Of a DNA stretch of 64,000 nucleotides, positions 17,062 to 26,796 are shown piece by piece. Each line of letters begins with the position of its first letter. Positions within the stretch are counted from its first letter, which is position 1. The notes beneath the pieces are model-generated. The model was given only the letters and a program-made list of their open reading frames with translations, had not been told where the DNA came from and made no database searches. Source of the DNA: an uncultured Bacteroidales bacterium (GTDB lineage: Bacteria > Bacteroidota > Bacteroidia > Bacteroidales > Muribaculaceae); contig CACYRK010000008.1 in the NCBI GenBank assembly GCA_902776835.1, positions 23,690-87,689 on the forward strand, written 5' to 3'. The position numbers were made by a program, and so were the translations under genes.

Positions 17062-18224
17062 TGCATGAAGAAGAAGTTATACAGCACCACCTTTGCCGGC
17101 ATGCCTTCGGGCAACATCCACACCTTAATCACATTGATAAGCACATAGGACAGCATCGGCACCGCACCAATCGCCAGCGGCAAGAATTTTTTCTCCCTAT
17201 ATAAATATGTAAAGGTGTAACCCAGCAAAATCAGGAGGAAGATGTAACTAAAGTCACAGGGCCTAACCAGGAATAAATTAGTGTTCACAAAGAGGTTCTC
17301 GTAACACACTCCCACGAAGGCGATGGTGAAGATTATGGGCAGGAACTTGTCGTCGCTGAACATGCGCCGCACCTGCGGGAAGAACCACAGCGCAAACACA
17401 TGGGTAAAGACTGCGATACAGTGCAAGAAACCCCAGTTCAGATAATTGAACTCGAGATTCAGCAACGGCGTGAGCATGTAGTCGTACTTGGCATACACCG
17501 CCAGCATAATCGGCTTGAGTGGCCTGAGGATGACTATCCAGTAAGGCAGCAAACCCAAAACGATGCACACGACAAGTGCTATAACGTAAGTGCGCCGACT
17601 CAGCGAGGCGAGCTTGCCAAACGGCAGCCAATAGATGAGCACCAGCAGCATTGCTGATTTGTGAAGTGTCATGGCAAGGGCCACAAACACCATAAACAAC
17701 AAAAACGACACAAAGTTGCGTCGTTCAATCAGAGGCAGTGTGAGCAACATCAGGCACGCAATGGTCCACTGGCGCATGAAGGTGAGGTAGTTGATGGAAT
17801 ACGGTCCAAGTAACAGCAGCACCATCACCCAAGGTAAGACAAACTTGCGATGCCTGAGAGTGAAAAAGATGGCGGCCACCTGCATCAGCGCCCAAAAAGC
17901 GAAGTAGAAAGCGTAATGCGCCTTAATGGCCGCAAAGGCTTTTGTCACCAGAAGGAAACCCGGCTCGAAATCGGGACGCAAGAACTTGCCGTGCTCAATC
18001 AGGTAGGCATATTGCTGCATGTACATCTCATGGTCATAGCCAGTGTGGTAACGCAATGCCATGAACAGCGTTACCAAGCCCATCGAGCACAGAAACTCCC
18101 AATTGAGGAATCCCAGTGTGCCACGGCCATCTAGCACACGACGTTCTTCGCGGGCATAAGCATGCCAAGCGAGTAAGAACAGAACTATCGCGGTTAAATA
18201 ATAGGCAGCGATGCTGGTGACCAT
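17058..18224 (-). CDS. EpsG-family membrane protein (putative polysaccharide polymerase)
   Basis: A 388-residue polytopic membrane protein. 'MALRYHTGYDHEMYMQQY' in the first periplasmic loop and 'PGFLLVTKAFAAIKAHY' correspond to the EpsG pattern (R..vG.D...Y, then pGf..l). EpsG-like proteins are thought to polymerise exopolysaccharide repeat units. Together with the O-antigen polymerase/ligase-like protein at 14376-15746 it gives the locus two candidate polymerising proteins. Start ATG at 18224; the stop overlaps the flippase ATG. Confidence 0.82.
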   Translation of the reverse strand: MVTSIAAYYLTAIVLFLLAWHAYAREERRVLDGRGTLGFLNWEFLCSMGLVTLFMALRYHTGYDHEMYMQQYAYLIEHGKFLRPDFEPGFLLVTKAFAAIKAHYAFYFAFWALMQVAAIFFTLRHRKFVLPWVMVLLLLGPYSINYLTFMRQWTIACLMLLTLPLIERRNFVSFLLFMVFVALAMTLHKSAMLLVLIYWLPFGKLASLSRRTYVIALVVCIVLGLLPYWIVILRPLKPIMLAVYAKYDYMLTPLLNLEFNYLNWGFLHCIAVFTHVFALWFFPQVRRMFSDDKFLPIIFTIAFVGVCYENLFVNTNLFLVRPCDFSYIFLLILLGYTFTYLYREKKFLPLAIGAVPMLSYVLINVIKVWMLPEGMPAKVVLYNFFFMQ

Positions 18225-18289
18225 GCTACACTGTATGTGTCGTCACAAATTGAGGCATGAGCGCGCGATGTGGCTCATGCCTCGTGAGG

Positions 18290-19495
18290 TCATTTCTTGT
18301 AAATGCCGCAAAAGTCGAGGATAACCTTCTCGTCGGTCCACGGCAGAGTCTTAAACTGGTTGTGCGCAGTGAGGAAGACCACTATGTCGGCCTTCTCATA
18401 AGCCACTTGATAATCAGTCAACTTGAACACCTTGTGTTCAGTTATGTTAGGTTCAACGACCATGATATCGGCGTTGTTGCAACTTTGCATCACCTCGGTG
18501 GTGATACGCTTAGCCGGCGACTCGCGCAGGTCGTCAATGTTGGGCTTGAAAGCCAGTCCCATCATAGCCACGCGTGGCTTGCGCTGGTTTTTGAGTTCAA
18601 ACTCGAGCATGGTGTTTTTCACCTTTTCGGCACACCACTGCGCTTTGTAATTGTTGATTTCACGCGCTTTGCCGATAATCATGGCCTCGCGCGGGAATGC
18701 CGATGTGAGGAAATAGGGATCGACTGCGATGCAGTGTCCACCCACGCCGCATCCGGGCTGCAAGATGTTGACCCTAGGATGCTTGTTTGCCAGGTTGATG
18801 AGTTCCCACACGTTGATGCCGGCCTTGTCGCAAATCAGCGACAGTTCGTTGGCAAAGGCTATCTGAACGTCGCGACTGGAGTTCTCGGTAAGTTTGCACA
18901 TTTCTGCCGTGCGGCAGTTGGTCTCATGCAGCGTACCCTCAACAAACTTCGAGTAGAAGTCAATGGCAGCCTTGGTCGACTCCTGGTCGATGCCTCCAAT
19001 CACGCGGTCGTTGTTTACCAACTCATAAATCACGTTACCCGGCAACACACGCTCAGGGCAATAGGCGATGCGCAGGGTGCCCTTAAGGTCGGGGCGAGCG
19101 GTGAAAATCATGTCGGCCATCTTCTCGGTGGTACCCACTGGCGAAGTCGACTCAATCACGTAGAGGTCTCCGGCCTTGAGCAGGGGTATCAAAGTGCGCG
19201 TTGCCGCTTCGACATAAGAGATATCGGGCTCGTGGTCGCGCTTGAATGGCGTAGGCACAACAATTAAGTAAGTATCACATTGCTCGGGCTTCGACGTGGC
19301 GCGCAGTGAGCCATTGTCGACAACCTCCTTGAGCATTGTTTCAAGACCCGGTTCTACGATGTGCAGTTTTCCGTTATTTGTCATCTCGACTACAGCGGGA
19401 TTCACATCCACACCCACAACCTCTATACCATGCTTGGCAGCGATAATTGCGGTGGGAAGCCCGATGTAGCCCAATCCCATAAAACAAGCTTTCAT
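18290..19495 (-). CDS. wecC: UDP-N-acetyl-D-mannosamine dehydrogenase
   Basis: An NAD-dependent nucleotide-sugar dehydrogenase of 401 residues that oxidises UDP-ManNAc to UDP-ManNAcA in the cytoplasm. Visible are the Rossmann motif 'GLGYIGLPTA' (7-16), 'VIESTSPVGTTEKM', 'YCPERVLPG', the 'AEMCKLTENSSRDVQIAFANEL' helix (K201) and the catalytic cysteine C255 in 'PGCGVGGHCIAVDPYFL', then 'MGLAFKPNIDDLRESP'. I call WecC rather than UDP-glucose dehydrogenase from the 'GVGGHCIAVDP' and 'KHPRVNI' sequences. No wecB epimerase is in this window. It follows wzc after a 142-bp spacer with a long hairpin. Confidence 0.9.
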   Translation of the reverse strand: MKACFMGLGYIGLPTAIIAAKHGIEVVGVDVNPAVVEMTNNGKLHIVEPGLETMLKEVVDNGSLRATSKPEQCDTYLIVVPTPFKRDHEPDISYVEAATRTLIPLLKAGDLYVIESTSPVGTTEKMADMIFTARPDLKGTLRIAYCPERVLPGNVIYELVNNDRVIGGIDQESTKAAIDFYSKFVEGTLHETNCRTAEMCKLTENSSRDVQIAFANELSLICDKAGINVWELINLANKHPRVNILQPGCGVGGHCIAVDPYFLTSAFPREAMIIGKAREINNYKAQWCAEKVKNTMLEFELKNQRKPRVAMMGLAFKPNIDDLRESPAKRITTEVMQSCNNADIMVVEPNITEHKVFKLTDYQVAYEKADIVVFLTAHNQFKTLPWTDEKVILDFCGIYKK

Positions 19496-19572
19496 TTAAG
19501 TTATGATGTTGTTATAATTATTATTATTTACGTTTATTATGAATGATTGATTTTGATTCTCTTTTCGGCCCG

Positions 19573-19615
19573 CACGTGGCAGTTGCTCTTTTTGTGGTCA
19601 GGCAACTGCCACGTG
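19573..19615 (-). promoter_or_regulatory. Intra-operon hairpin between wzc and wecC
   Basis: A perfect 14-bp inverted repeat, CACGTGGCAGTTGC (19573-19586) and GCAACTGCCACGTG (19602-19615), 15-nt loop, lies in the 142-bp gap after the wzc-like stop. No U-tract follows. It may be an attenuation or mRNA-processing site separating the export genes from the sugar-specific genes. Confidence 0.6.
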
Positions 19616-19637
19616 ATGGGCGCCGCTTCTCAATGAA

Positions 19638-22070
19638 TCAATACAGAGAGCGGTAATAATTGTCGGCATAGCCGTAACGGTGGTAGCCGTAGCCGTTGTA
19701 TTCGTCGTACGTACCGTTGAGGATGAGCGTGAGGTTCTTGTAGCGCTTCTCGGTGTAGTTACGCTCCAAGTCGACGAGGTTCGACTTCTCGAAGAGACCC
19801 GAACGGACGACGAAGATTGTCATGTCGCACAACTTGTTGATAATCGATGCGTCGGCCACGATCTCCAGTGGCGGGCAGTCGATGAACACATAGTCGTAAC
19901 GCTCACGCATTTGGCTAAGCATCATCTCCAGACGGTTGTTGTAGAGCAACTCGGTGGGGTTGGGAGGTGTAGTTCCCACGCCTATCACATCGAGGTTCTC
20001 ATTGATTGAGCCCTTGACCATGATTTCGTCCAAGTTGTCGATGTGCTCGCTCAAGAAGTCACTGATACCCAGGTCGGGCGAATTGACAAATGCCGACAGC
20101 GACCCCTTGCGTAAGTCCATATCGATAAGCAGCACGCGCTTGCCCTTGATAGCGAAACTAGTTGCAAGGTTGGCACTGATGAAGGTCTTACCCGAACCGG
20201 CATAGGCCGAGGTGAGCATGATGACCTTGCAGCGGTTCTCCTTACCCGAAACAAACTCGAGGTTGGTACGCACCACACGGAATGCCTCGTTGATGGCGTT
20301 TCCGCTACGTTCCTTGACGACAATCTCGCGCACCTCTTTACGCTTGTTGAACAAGCCCAACAAGCCTTTGCGCTTGCGGTACGACAGTGGAATCTCGCCA
20401 ATGAACGGCAGTGTGAGCGACTCGAGGTCTTTGCGTGTATGCACCTTGGTATCGAGTGTGTTAATCAAGAAGATGATAAGCAGCGGCATAATAAGTCCGA
20501 GGACCAGAGCCACAAGCAAGACATTGAACTTGACGGGTTTTGCCGGGCGCTTGCTGCCACGCGGCGGGTTGAGCATCTTGGTGTTATAGGCGGTGAATGC
20601 CTTGGAGAGTTGCGTCTCCTCGCGTTTTTGCAGCAAGAACAAGTAGAGTTGCTCCTTCACCTTCTGCTGACGCTCGACGGTGAGGATATATTTGGCCTGA
20701 GTGGGGTTAGAACTGATTTGGCCCTGCGTCACCGACGAACTTGCTCGCAAGTCGCCGATGCGTCCCTTCAGCGTAACAATCACATTGTCGACCGAGGCAA
20801 TGATTGCCTGGCGCATCGAGTTCAGACTCTCGTCGAGTTCTTGCACGAGGGGGTTATTCTCATTACTGTTGGCCACGAGGCTGTTGCGCTGCATCACCTT
20901 CTCGTTGTACATGTTGATTTGCTGCGGTATTGCGGCACCTTCAATACCTGTGTTGGTGGGCAAGATGCGGTGCTTGTCGCCCGAAGCGAGTTGACTGCGC
21001 ACATGGTTTGCCATGAGCAGTTGGTTGTTCAGGTCGAGTAACTGTGCACTATTGGATTCGGCCTTGTGCATGGCAATATTCGCCGCCAAGTTGATGTCAG
21101 GAACCTGGTTGGCACTCTTGAATCCGGCAATGCTCTCGTCCACGTTGCCCAGTTCATTCTGGATTTGCCGCAATTCTTCGTCGATGAAGTTCGATGTGCT
21201 GGTGGCCTGCTTGTTGATGTCCTCGACCCACTTCTTGTTGTACACGTCGTAGAGTGTGTAGAGGATGTCATCGGCAAGTTCAGGCGACATGTTAATGATT
21301 TTCAAGTCGATAACAGAGGCACGGTCGTCATTAAGTTCGGCAATCAGTCCGGCGGAATAAGCCTCGGCCTTGTCGGTAATGGGCGCGTGATGTACTTGGA
21401 TTGCTGCGTCAACCTTGCCAACATAGTAATCTGAGGGCGTGATAAGCACCTTACCCACAGGTGTTAGCGACATTACGTTGAGTTTAAGTCGCAACGCCTT
21501 TTTAGCCGCTTCAGAGCGTGTCTTGGTGTCATCCTCATCGAGGTGGTTAAGTGCTCCACCAGAAAAGTTGGTACACAACACCTCATTGTTATCGAGCAAC
21601 TTCATGGTGAATGAGGCGTGTTCCTCGGGGTCGACATCAGGCATCACAACGTTAACGGGTAACGTCTTGCCGTAAAGCACCACGGGATGGAAGGTGCCAT
21701 CCATCACGTAGACCATGTCGAGGTGAAGCGTTTTCACCACTTCCATCATGTAAGACGGCGACTTGAAAGTGATTATCTCGTTGTGCAGGTTGGTATTGTC
21801 GATGTTGAATCCCACATCGGAAAACTTACCGAAGTCGCTGGAGAGCGAACTGCTGTTTTTCTGGTCCTTGATCAGCACTGAACATTGGCGCAAGTACTGC
21901 TTAGGGGTTGTCAGGATATACAGAGCCGCAAGACCCAAAGCCAGAATAAGTGAGATTACAAACCAGTACCAGTTTGACACGCACAAGTGGATGAGTTCCT
22001 TAAAGTCAATCGACTCATGCTCATCGGCTTGTTGCACCTTAGGTGATGCATTATAGATTTCTTCGGCCAT
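19638..22070 (-). CDS. Wzc-like chain-length regulator and tyrosine autokinase
   Basis: An 810-residue inner-membrane protein. Order: N-terminal Wzz domain with a helix near residues 34-52 ('WYWFVISLILALGLAALYIL'), a long periplasmic part with coiled-coil and GNVR-like sequence, a second helix ('FNVLLVALVLGLIMPLLIIFL'), then a cytoplasmic BY-kinase. The kinase has Walker A 'SAYAGSGKTFISANLA' (GSGKT near 622-626), Walker A' 'VLLIDMDLRKGS' and Walker B 'YDYVFIDCPP'. The C-terminus is a tyrosine cluster (NGYGYHRYGYADNYYRSLY), the usual autophosphorylation site. It controls polymer length and export together with the upstream wza-like gene, 9 bp away. Confidence 0.92.
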   Translation of the reverse strand: MAEEIYNASPKVQQADEHESIDFKELIHLCVSNWYWFVISLILALGLAALYILTTPKQYLRQCSVLIKDQKNSSSLSSDFGKFSDVGFNIDNTNLHNEIITFKSPSYMMEVVKTLHLDMVYVMDGTFHPVVLYGKTLPVNVVMPDVDPEEHASFTMKLLDNNEVLCTNFSGGALNHLDEDDTKTRSEAAKKALRLKLNVMSLTPVGKVLITPSDYYVGKVDAAIQVHHAPITDKAEAYSAGLIAELNDDRASVIDLKIINMSPELADDILYTLYDVYNKKWVEDINKQATSTSNFIDEELRQIQNELGNVDESIAGFKSANQVPDINLAANIAMHKAESNSAQLLDLNNQLLMANHVRSQLASGDKHRILPTNTGIEGAAIPQQINMYNEKVMQRNSLVANSNENNPLVQELDESLNSMRQAIIASVDNVIVTLKGRIGDLRASSSVTQGQISSNPTQAKYILTVERQQKVKEQLYLFLLQKREETQLSKAFTAYNTKMLNPPRGSKRPAKPVKFNVLLVALVLGLIMPLLIIFLINTLDTKVHTRKDLESLTLPFIGEIPLSYRKRKGLLGLFNKRKEVREIVVKERSGNAINEAFRVVRTNLEFVSGKENRCKVIMLTSAYAGSGKTFISANLATSFAIKGKRVLLIDMDLRKGSLSAFVNSPDLGISDFLSEHIDNLDEIMVKGSINENLDVIGVGTTPPNPTELLYNNRLEMMLSQMRERYDYVFIDCPPLEIVADASIINKLCDMTIFVVRSGLFEKSNLVDLERNYTEKRYKNLTLILNGTYDEYNGYGYHRYGYADNYYRSLY

Positions 22071-22079
22071 AGTTAGTAA

Positions 22080-22874
22080 TTATTTGAAGATAAGTACTGC
22101 GAGCGACATGGTGAACGACGCCACCGACACCCAAAGTGACGGGTTGGCGAGCGAGTTGCCCAGTGGCGTTGCCTCGCGGGCACGGCGCTCATTGGGCTCG
22201 ACGTACACGATATCCTCTTGTTTCAGATAGAAAGCAGGTGAGTTGTAAAGGCTTGCGGCATTCGACAGGTCGATGCGATAAGTCATCTGCTTGCCGTTTT
22301 CCTCGCGCATCACCAGCACGTTGTCGCGCTTACCGTAGATGGTGAGGTCGCCGGCGCGGCTCAGCGCGTCGAGCAGCGTGGTCTTGTCGTGGTCGATGAG
22401 GAAACGACCGGGCGTCTTCACCTCGCCCATTACCGAGAAGTAGAGGTCGAGGAAGTCGACAGTCACCGTAGCATCCTTGAGCAGATCTTGGGTGACGAGT
22501 TGGGTGCGGATAGTCTCAGCGATTTCGGCACGTGTCATGTCGGCGATGTGCAACTTGCCCAAGATGGGGAACTGGATGTCGCCGTTCTCATCGACCTTGT
22601 AACTGGCAATACGCGAATTGCCCAGCGTTGCCGACGAGGTAGATGTCTCGTAGTGCCCCACGATGGGAAGGTTATACAGATAAGCCAATTGAGGATTCTT
22701 GCTGCTGACAAGAATCGACAATTTGTCACCCGGTTGTGCCTTCACCACCCGGGCCGGTTGCATCTGAATCACTTCGCCCGACTGCACGTCTTGGAAGTAG
22801 CCCACCTTTTCGGTGGTACAGCCCGACATGATGAGTAATGCCGCTGCTGCAACGATTAGTTTCTTGATTTTCAT
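22080..22874 (-). CDS. Wza-like outer-membrane polysaccharide export lipoprotein
   Basis: A 264-residue lipoprotein with a signal ending 'AALLIMSGC' (lipobox cysteine C19). It carries a Poly_export domain ('QPGDKLSILVSSKNPQLA'), 'YKVDENGDIQFPILGKLHIADMTRAEI' and SLBB segments ('FSVMGEVKTPGRFLI', 'LDALSRAGDLTIYGKRDNVLVMRE', 'LKQEDIVYVEPN'). The C-terminal hydrophobic helix 'WVSVASFTMSLAVLIF' is typical of the Bacteroidota variants. It would form the outer-membrane export channel that works with the adjacent Wzc-like kinase. Confidence 0.9.
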   Translation of the reverse strand: MKIKKLIVAAAALLIMSGCTTEKVGYFQDVQSGEVIQMQPARVVKAQPGDKLSILVSSKNPQLAYLYNLPIVGHYETSTSSATLGNSRIASYKVDENGDIQFPILGKLHIADMTRAEIAETIRTQLVTQDLLKDATVTVDFLDLYFSVMGEVKTPGRFLIDHDKTTLLDALSRAGDLTIYGKRDNVLVMREENGKQMTYRIDLSNAASLYNSPAFYLKQEDIVYVEPNERRAREATPLGNSLANPSLWVSVASFTMSLAVLIFK

Positions 22875-22933
22875 TATCGTAAATTTTATAATTTTATTCT
22901 TTGTAGAATGCTTTTTGTCAGATGATGAGCGCG

Positions 22934-23527
22934 TCAGGGTTTCACGTATTCGAGAGTGTCGGGCTCCAAATAGTCGAAAGCCACTGCAATCACGTTTTGT
23001 ATTGCCACCACCACGCGCTTGTTGCGCTTGCCTTGTACCTTTGTGAGCACCCCCTCGAGGCCATCGAATGGCCCGCCGTGGATTCTCACGCGTGCGCCCT
23101 TTGTGAGGTTGACCGACCCGGGCTCGAGGAAGAGCAGTTGGCTGTCGTAAGTGTTTGCCACCTGGATGAAGTCATCCATCTGCTTGTCAGGCACCACGAT
23201 TGGCACGCGTTTTCCCTGACTCACGGTGGTCATGTACTGCAGGAATGGCACCTTGGCCTTGAAGGCCTGGAGGACCGACTTTTCACACCTGACGAAGAGC
23301 AGATTGTGAATCACTGGCTCCATGAGTTTCACCCTCCTGCCGCGCAACTGCTTGACCACATTATGCATGGGGATGAAAGTCTCGATCCCGCTGGCATCAA
23401 GCAAGTCCTTCGCCTTGAGTTCGCGCCGGAATGTCGCCCGCATGGCGTACCATTGCTTTTGCTCTTCGGCCTCGTCGATTTTCGTGTCGTGACCGAGGTT
23501 TGTGACTTGTGGGTCGGTAGTTGCCAT
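22934..23527 (-). CDS. UpxY-type NusG-like transcription antiterminator
   Basis: A 197-residue NusG paralogue heading the polysaccharide operon. The NGN domain begins 'QKQWYAMRATFRRELKAKDLLDASGIETFIP' and includes 'EPVIHNLLFVRCEKS'; a KOW motif is at 'LTKGARVRIHGGPFDGLEGVLTKVQGK'. In Bacteroides, UpxY proteins bind the untranslated leader of their own capsule operon and prevent premature termination. No UpxZ inhibitor gene is found here, so cross-locus control may differ. It is preceded by a promoter at 23655-23685 and a leader of roughly 120 nt. Confidence 0.9.
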   Translation of the reverse strand: MATTDPQVTNLGHDTKIDEAEEQKQWYAMRATFRRELKAKDLLDASGIETFIPMHNVVKQLRGRRVKLMEPVIHNLLFVRCEKSVLQAFKAKVPFLQYMTTVSQGKRVPIVVPDKQMDDFIQVANTYDSQLLFLEPGSVNLTKGARVRIHGGPFDGLEGVLTKVQGKRNKRVVVAIQNVIAVAFDYLEPDTLEYVKP

Positions 23528-23708
23528 AATTTCGCGTCAGCCCATAATTTTGGTGTTTTGGGAGCGACACAACGTGTTGACTCTCAATTAATTGCATAGC
23601 AACGGAATGTAATTCCGCGCGTTTACACCCCCAAAACAAAGGGTATAAGACATGCAAAATTAATCAAAAATTTGGAACTACGCAATTTTTTTCGACATCT
23701 CGAAAAAA
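23528..23708 (-). promoter_or_regulatory. Promoter and leader of the polysaccharide operon
   Basis: On the minus strand TAATTTTG (23655-23662) is preceded by TTG (23683-23685) at 20 bp. The predicted start near 23648 gives a leader of about 120 nt to the upxY ATG, containing the small hairpin CGGAAT-TAC-ATTCCG. Immediately upstream of the -33 element is a perfect palindrome, TTTTTTCGA-CATC-TCGAAAAAA (23687-23708), a possible regulator site. No inverted repeats flanking the promoter, as in phase-variable Bacteroides capsule loci, were found. The rest of the gap (23709-23870) is AT-rich and shows nothing else. Confidence 0.65.
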
Positions 23709-23873
23709 CTTCTGACCTGCGCAAGGGCTTTTCACACTTGATTTTGAACGTAAAACGCTACATGATATATTTATGCTATAGCACTGATTGACAGCATTTA
23801 GCGCCAACGCATAATCGACTCACAAAATATCATTTCGCTGTGTGCCGACTCATATTTCATTTTGTAACAATGA

Positions 23874-23910
23874 TAAAAAAAGATGCCCAGGCTGTTCGCC
23901 CAGGCATCTT
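23874..23910 (-). terminator. Terminator of groESL
   Basis: On the minus strand AAGATGCCTGGGC, loop GAACA and GCCTGGGCATCTT form a stem with two central mismatches, followed by a run of seven T. A second short hairpin (GCGCCA/TGGCGC, 23918-23934) lies between it and the groEL stop. Confidence 0.85.
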
Positions 23911-23952
23911 GTCGGTAGCGCCAGTGATTGGCGCGCTGTATGTGATGATTTT

Positions 23953-25617
<1,665 letters not shown>

Positions 25618-25679
25618 CTATTGTGCGATATTCGCAACAGGTTGATTTTATGTTTTTTTAAAGAGTGGTTTTTATAGTG

Positions 25680-25949
25680 TTACTCAATCACTGCCAAAAC
25701 GTCGCTTTGACGCATCATCAGCAGTTTCTCGCCGTCGATTTCAATCTCGGTTCCGGCATATTTTCCATAAAGAACGGTGTCGCCAGTCTTGAGGATCATT
25801 TCCTCGTCCTTGGTGCCACCACCCACGGCTCTAACGATGCCTTTCAATGGTTTTTCCTTTGCGCTGTCGGGGATGATGATGCCGCCGACGATTTCCTCTG
25901 CTTTAGCCGGTTCGATAAGAACGCGGTCACTTAATGGTTTGATTGTCAT
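25680..25949 (-). CDS. groES: Co-chaperonin GroES (10 kDa)
   Basis: An 89-residue co-chaperonin: 'MTIKPLSDRVLIEPAKAEE' start, mobile loop 'VGGIIIPDSAKEKP', then 'GDTVLYGKYAGTEIEIDGEKLLMMRQSDVLAVIE'-type ending, normal for the family. It caps the GroEL ring. It is the first gene of the groESL operon. A possible -7 element with shortened spacing (ATACTTTG on the minus strand, near 26010) lies about 60 bp upstream. Confidence 0.96.
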   Translation of the reverse strand: MTIKPLSDRVLIEPAKAEEIVGGIIIPDSAKEKPLKGIVRAVGGGTKDEEMILKTGDTVLYGKYAGTEIEIDGEKLLMMRQSDVLAVIE

Positions 25950-26147
25950 AATTGAATAGTATTTTAATGTGTTAATGATTCCAACTATTGGCCTCGAAAG
26001 CCACTGCCAAAGTATGCAAACTTCATTCCACAGCCCATTTTTGCGCCGCGCTTTGCCACATTGTCACCATTGCCGACAATGTGTCACCCCACCCTGCCCC
26101 CAATCCTCAAAATCCGAGTGAAAACAACAAGTCACAATGGGGATAAA

Positions 26148-26216
26148 GTCCTTAGAGCCCCTAGAGATTCTATATTTCCTAGAGATTCTAGAGCCCCTAG
26201 AGATTCTAGAGGTCAT
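26148..26216. repeat. Intergenic tandem micro-repeat, CTAGAGATT family
   Basis: The groES-tRNA gap (25950-26266) contains about seven imperfect head-to-tail copies of an 8-10 bp unit built on CTAGAG (CCTAGAGATTCTAGAGCC is one pair). A similar array is at 37602-37660. The rest of the gap shows only the possible groES promoter. Confidence 0.7.
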
Positions 26217-26227
26217 AGGTGGATAGA

Positions 26228-26265
26228 CAAAAAAAGCGAGGAATCGTTGAGAATTCCTCGCTTTT
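26228..26265 (-). terminator. Terminator of tRNA-Arg
   Basis: Arms GCGAGGAAT (26236-26244) and ATTCCTCGC (26253-26261) with an 8-nt loop, followed on the minus strand by a run of T. It begins a few bases after the tRNA 3' end. Confidence 0.9.
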
Positions 26266-26266
26266 G

Positions 26267-26340
26267 TGACCCCTACAGGATTCAAACCTGTAACCTTTTG
26301 ATCCGTAGTCAAACACTCTATTCAATTGAGCTAAGGGGCC
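26267..26340 (-). tRNA. tRNA-Arg (anticodon ACG)
   Basis: A 74-nt cloverleaf on the minus strand. The acceptor GGCCCCT pairs with AGGGGTC (one G.U). The anticodon arm is TTTGA-CTACGGA-TCAAA, giving anticodon ACG, presumably edited to ICG to read CGU/CGC/CGA. The T arm is ACAGG-TTTGAAT-CCTGT. CCA is not encoded. Its own promoter and terminator flank it. Confidence 0.95.
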
Positions 26341-26362
26341 AACGTTTTTCGTTTTGCGACTG

Positions 26363-26393
26363 CAAAGTTACTGCTAATTGTTGAGGTGACCAA
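26363..26393 (-). promoter_or_regulatory. Promoter of tRNA-Arg
   Basis: On the minus strand TAACTTTG (26363-26370) and TTG (26391-26393) are separated by 20 bp. Transcription would begin roughly 17 nt before the tRNA. Confidence 0.8.
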
Positions 26394-26458
26394 ACTTTTT
26401 TGCTGTTTTTTTTCAAAAAAATTTCGACCCGAAATGCATCACCCTGCAATACAGCGTG

Positions 26459-26662
26459 TTACAGCAGCCACGTTGCAATGGCCCAAACAATGAAAATTAC
26501 CAGCGCAATGACGGTGGGAACCAACAACGGCTTGTAATCGACAATGTACAGACCCTGCTTGGGCACGTCGACCGGCTCAGCGGGCTGGTCGGCAACAGCC
26601 ATTTTCTTCTCGTCGAACACCTCCATGGGCTGCTCGTCCTCGGTGTATAATGTTGCTTTCAT
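26459..26662 (-). CDS. Small C-tail-anchored hypothetical protein
   Basis: A 67-residue protein with an acidic N-terminal part ('TEDEQPMEVFDEKK', 'PAEPVDVP') and one C-terminal membrane helix ('LLVPTVIALVIFIVWAIATWLL'). It has no signal peptide, so it is probably inserted with the N-terminus in the cytoplasm. A good promoter lies 27 bp upstream, which supports it being a real gene. No family was recognised. Confidence 0.7.
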   Translation of the reverse strand: MKATLYTEDEQPMEVFDEKKMAVADQPAEPVDVPKQGLYIVDYKPLLVPTVIALVIFIVWAIATWLL

Positions 26663-26688
26663 GCTTTATGTGTTTTTGTTTCGATTGG

Positions 26689-26719
26689 CAAAATTACATA
26701 AAAATTGCCACCTGCGCAA
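26689..26719 (-). promoter_or_regulatory. Promoter of the small membrane protein gene
   Basis: On the minus strand TAATTTTG (26689-26696) and TTG (26717-26719) are 20 bp apart; the leader to the ATG at 26662 is about 20 nt. Confidence 0.78.
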
Positions 26720-26761
26720 CAACTGGCCTGTTTTCCGTCAAAAAAATGTTTTCAGTTTCTT

Positions 26762-26791
26762 TTGCTCGGCTCTCGATTTGTCGTAACTTTG
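26762..26791 (+). promoter_or_regulatory. Promoter of the ATP-grasp-like gene (leaderless configuration)
   Basis: TTTG (TTG at 26762-26764), 19 bp, TAACTTTG (26784-26791). Only five bases separate the -7 element from the ATG at 26797, so transcription should begin at or next to the start codon. Confidence 0.75.
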
Positions 26792-26796
26792 CCGTT

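Noticed and set aside
23528..23880. Invertible (phase-variable) capsule promoter
   Set aside because: The promoter region before upxY has no pair of inverted repeats flanking the promoter and no adjacent invertase gene; only a small palindrome upstream of -33 was found.
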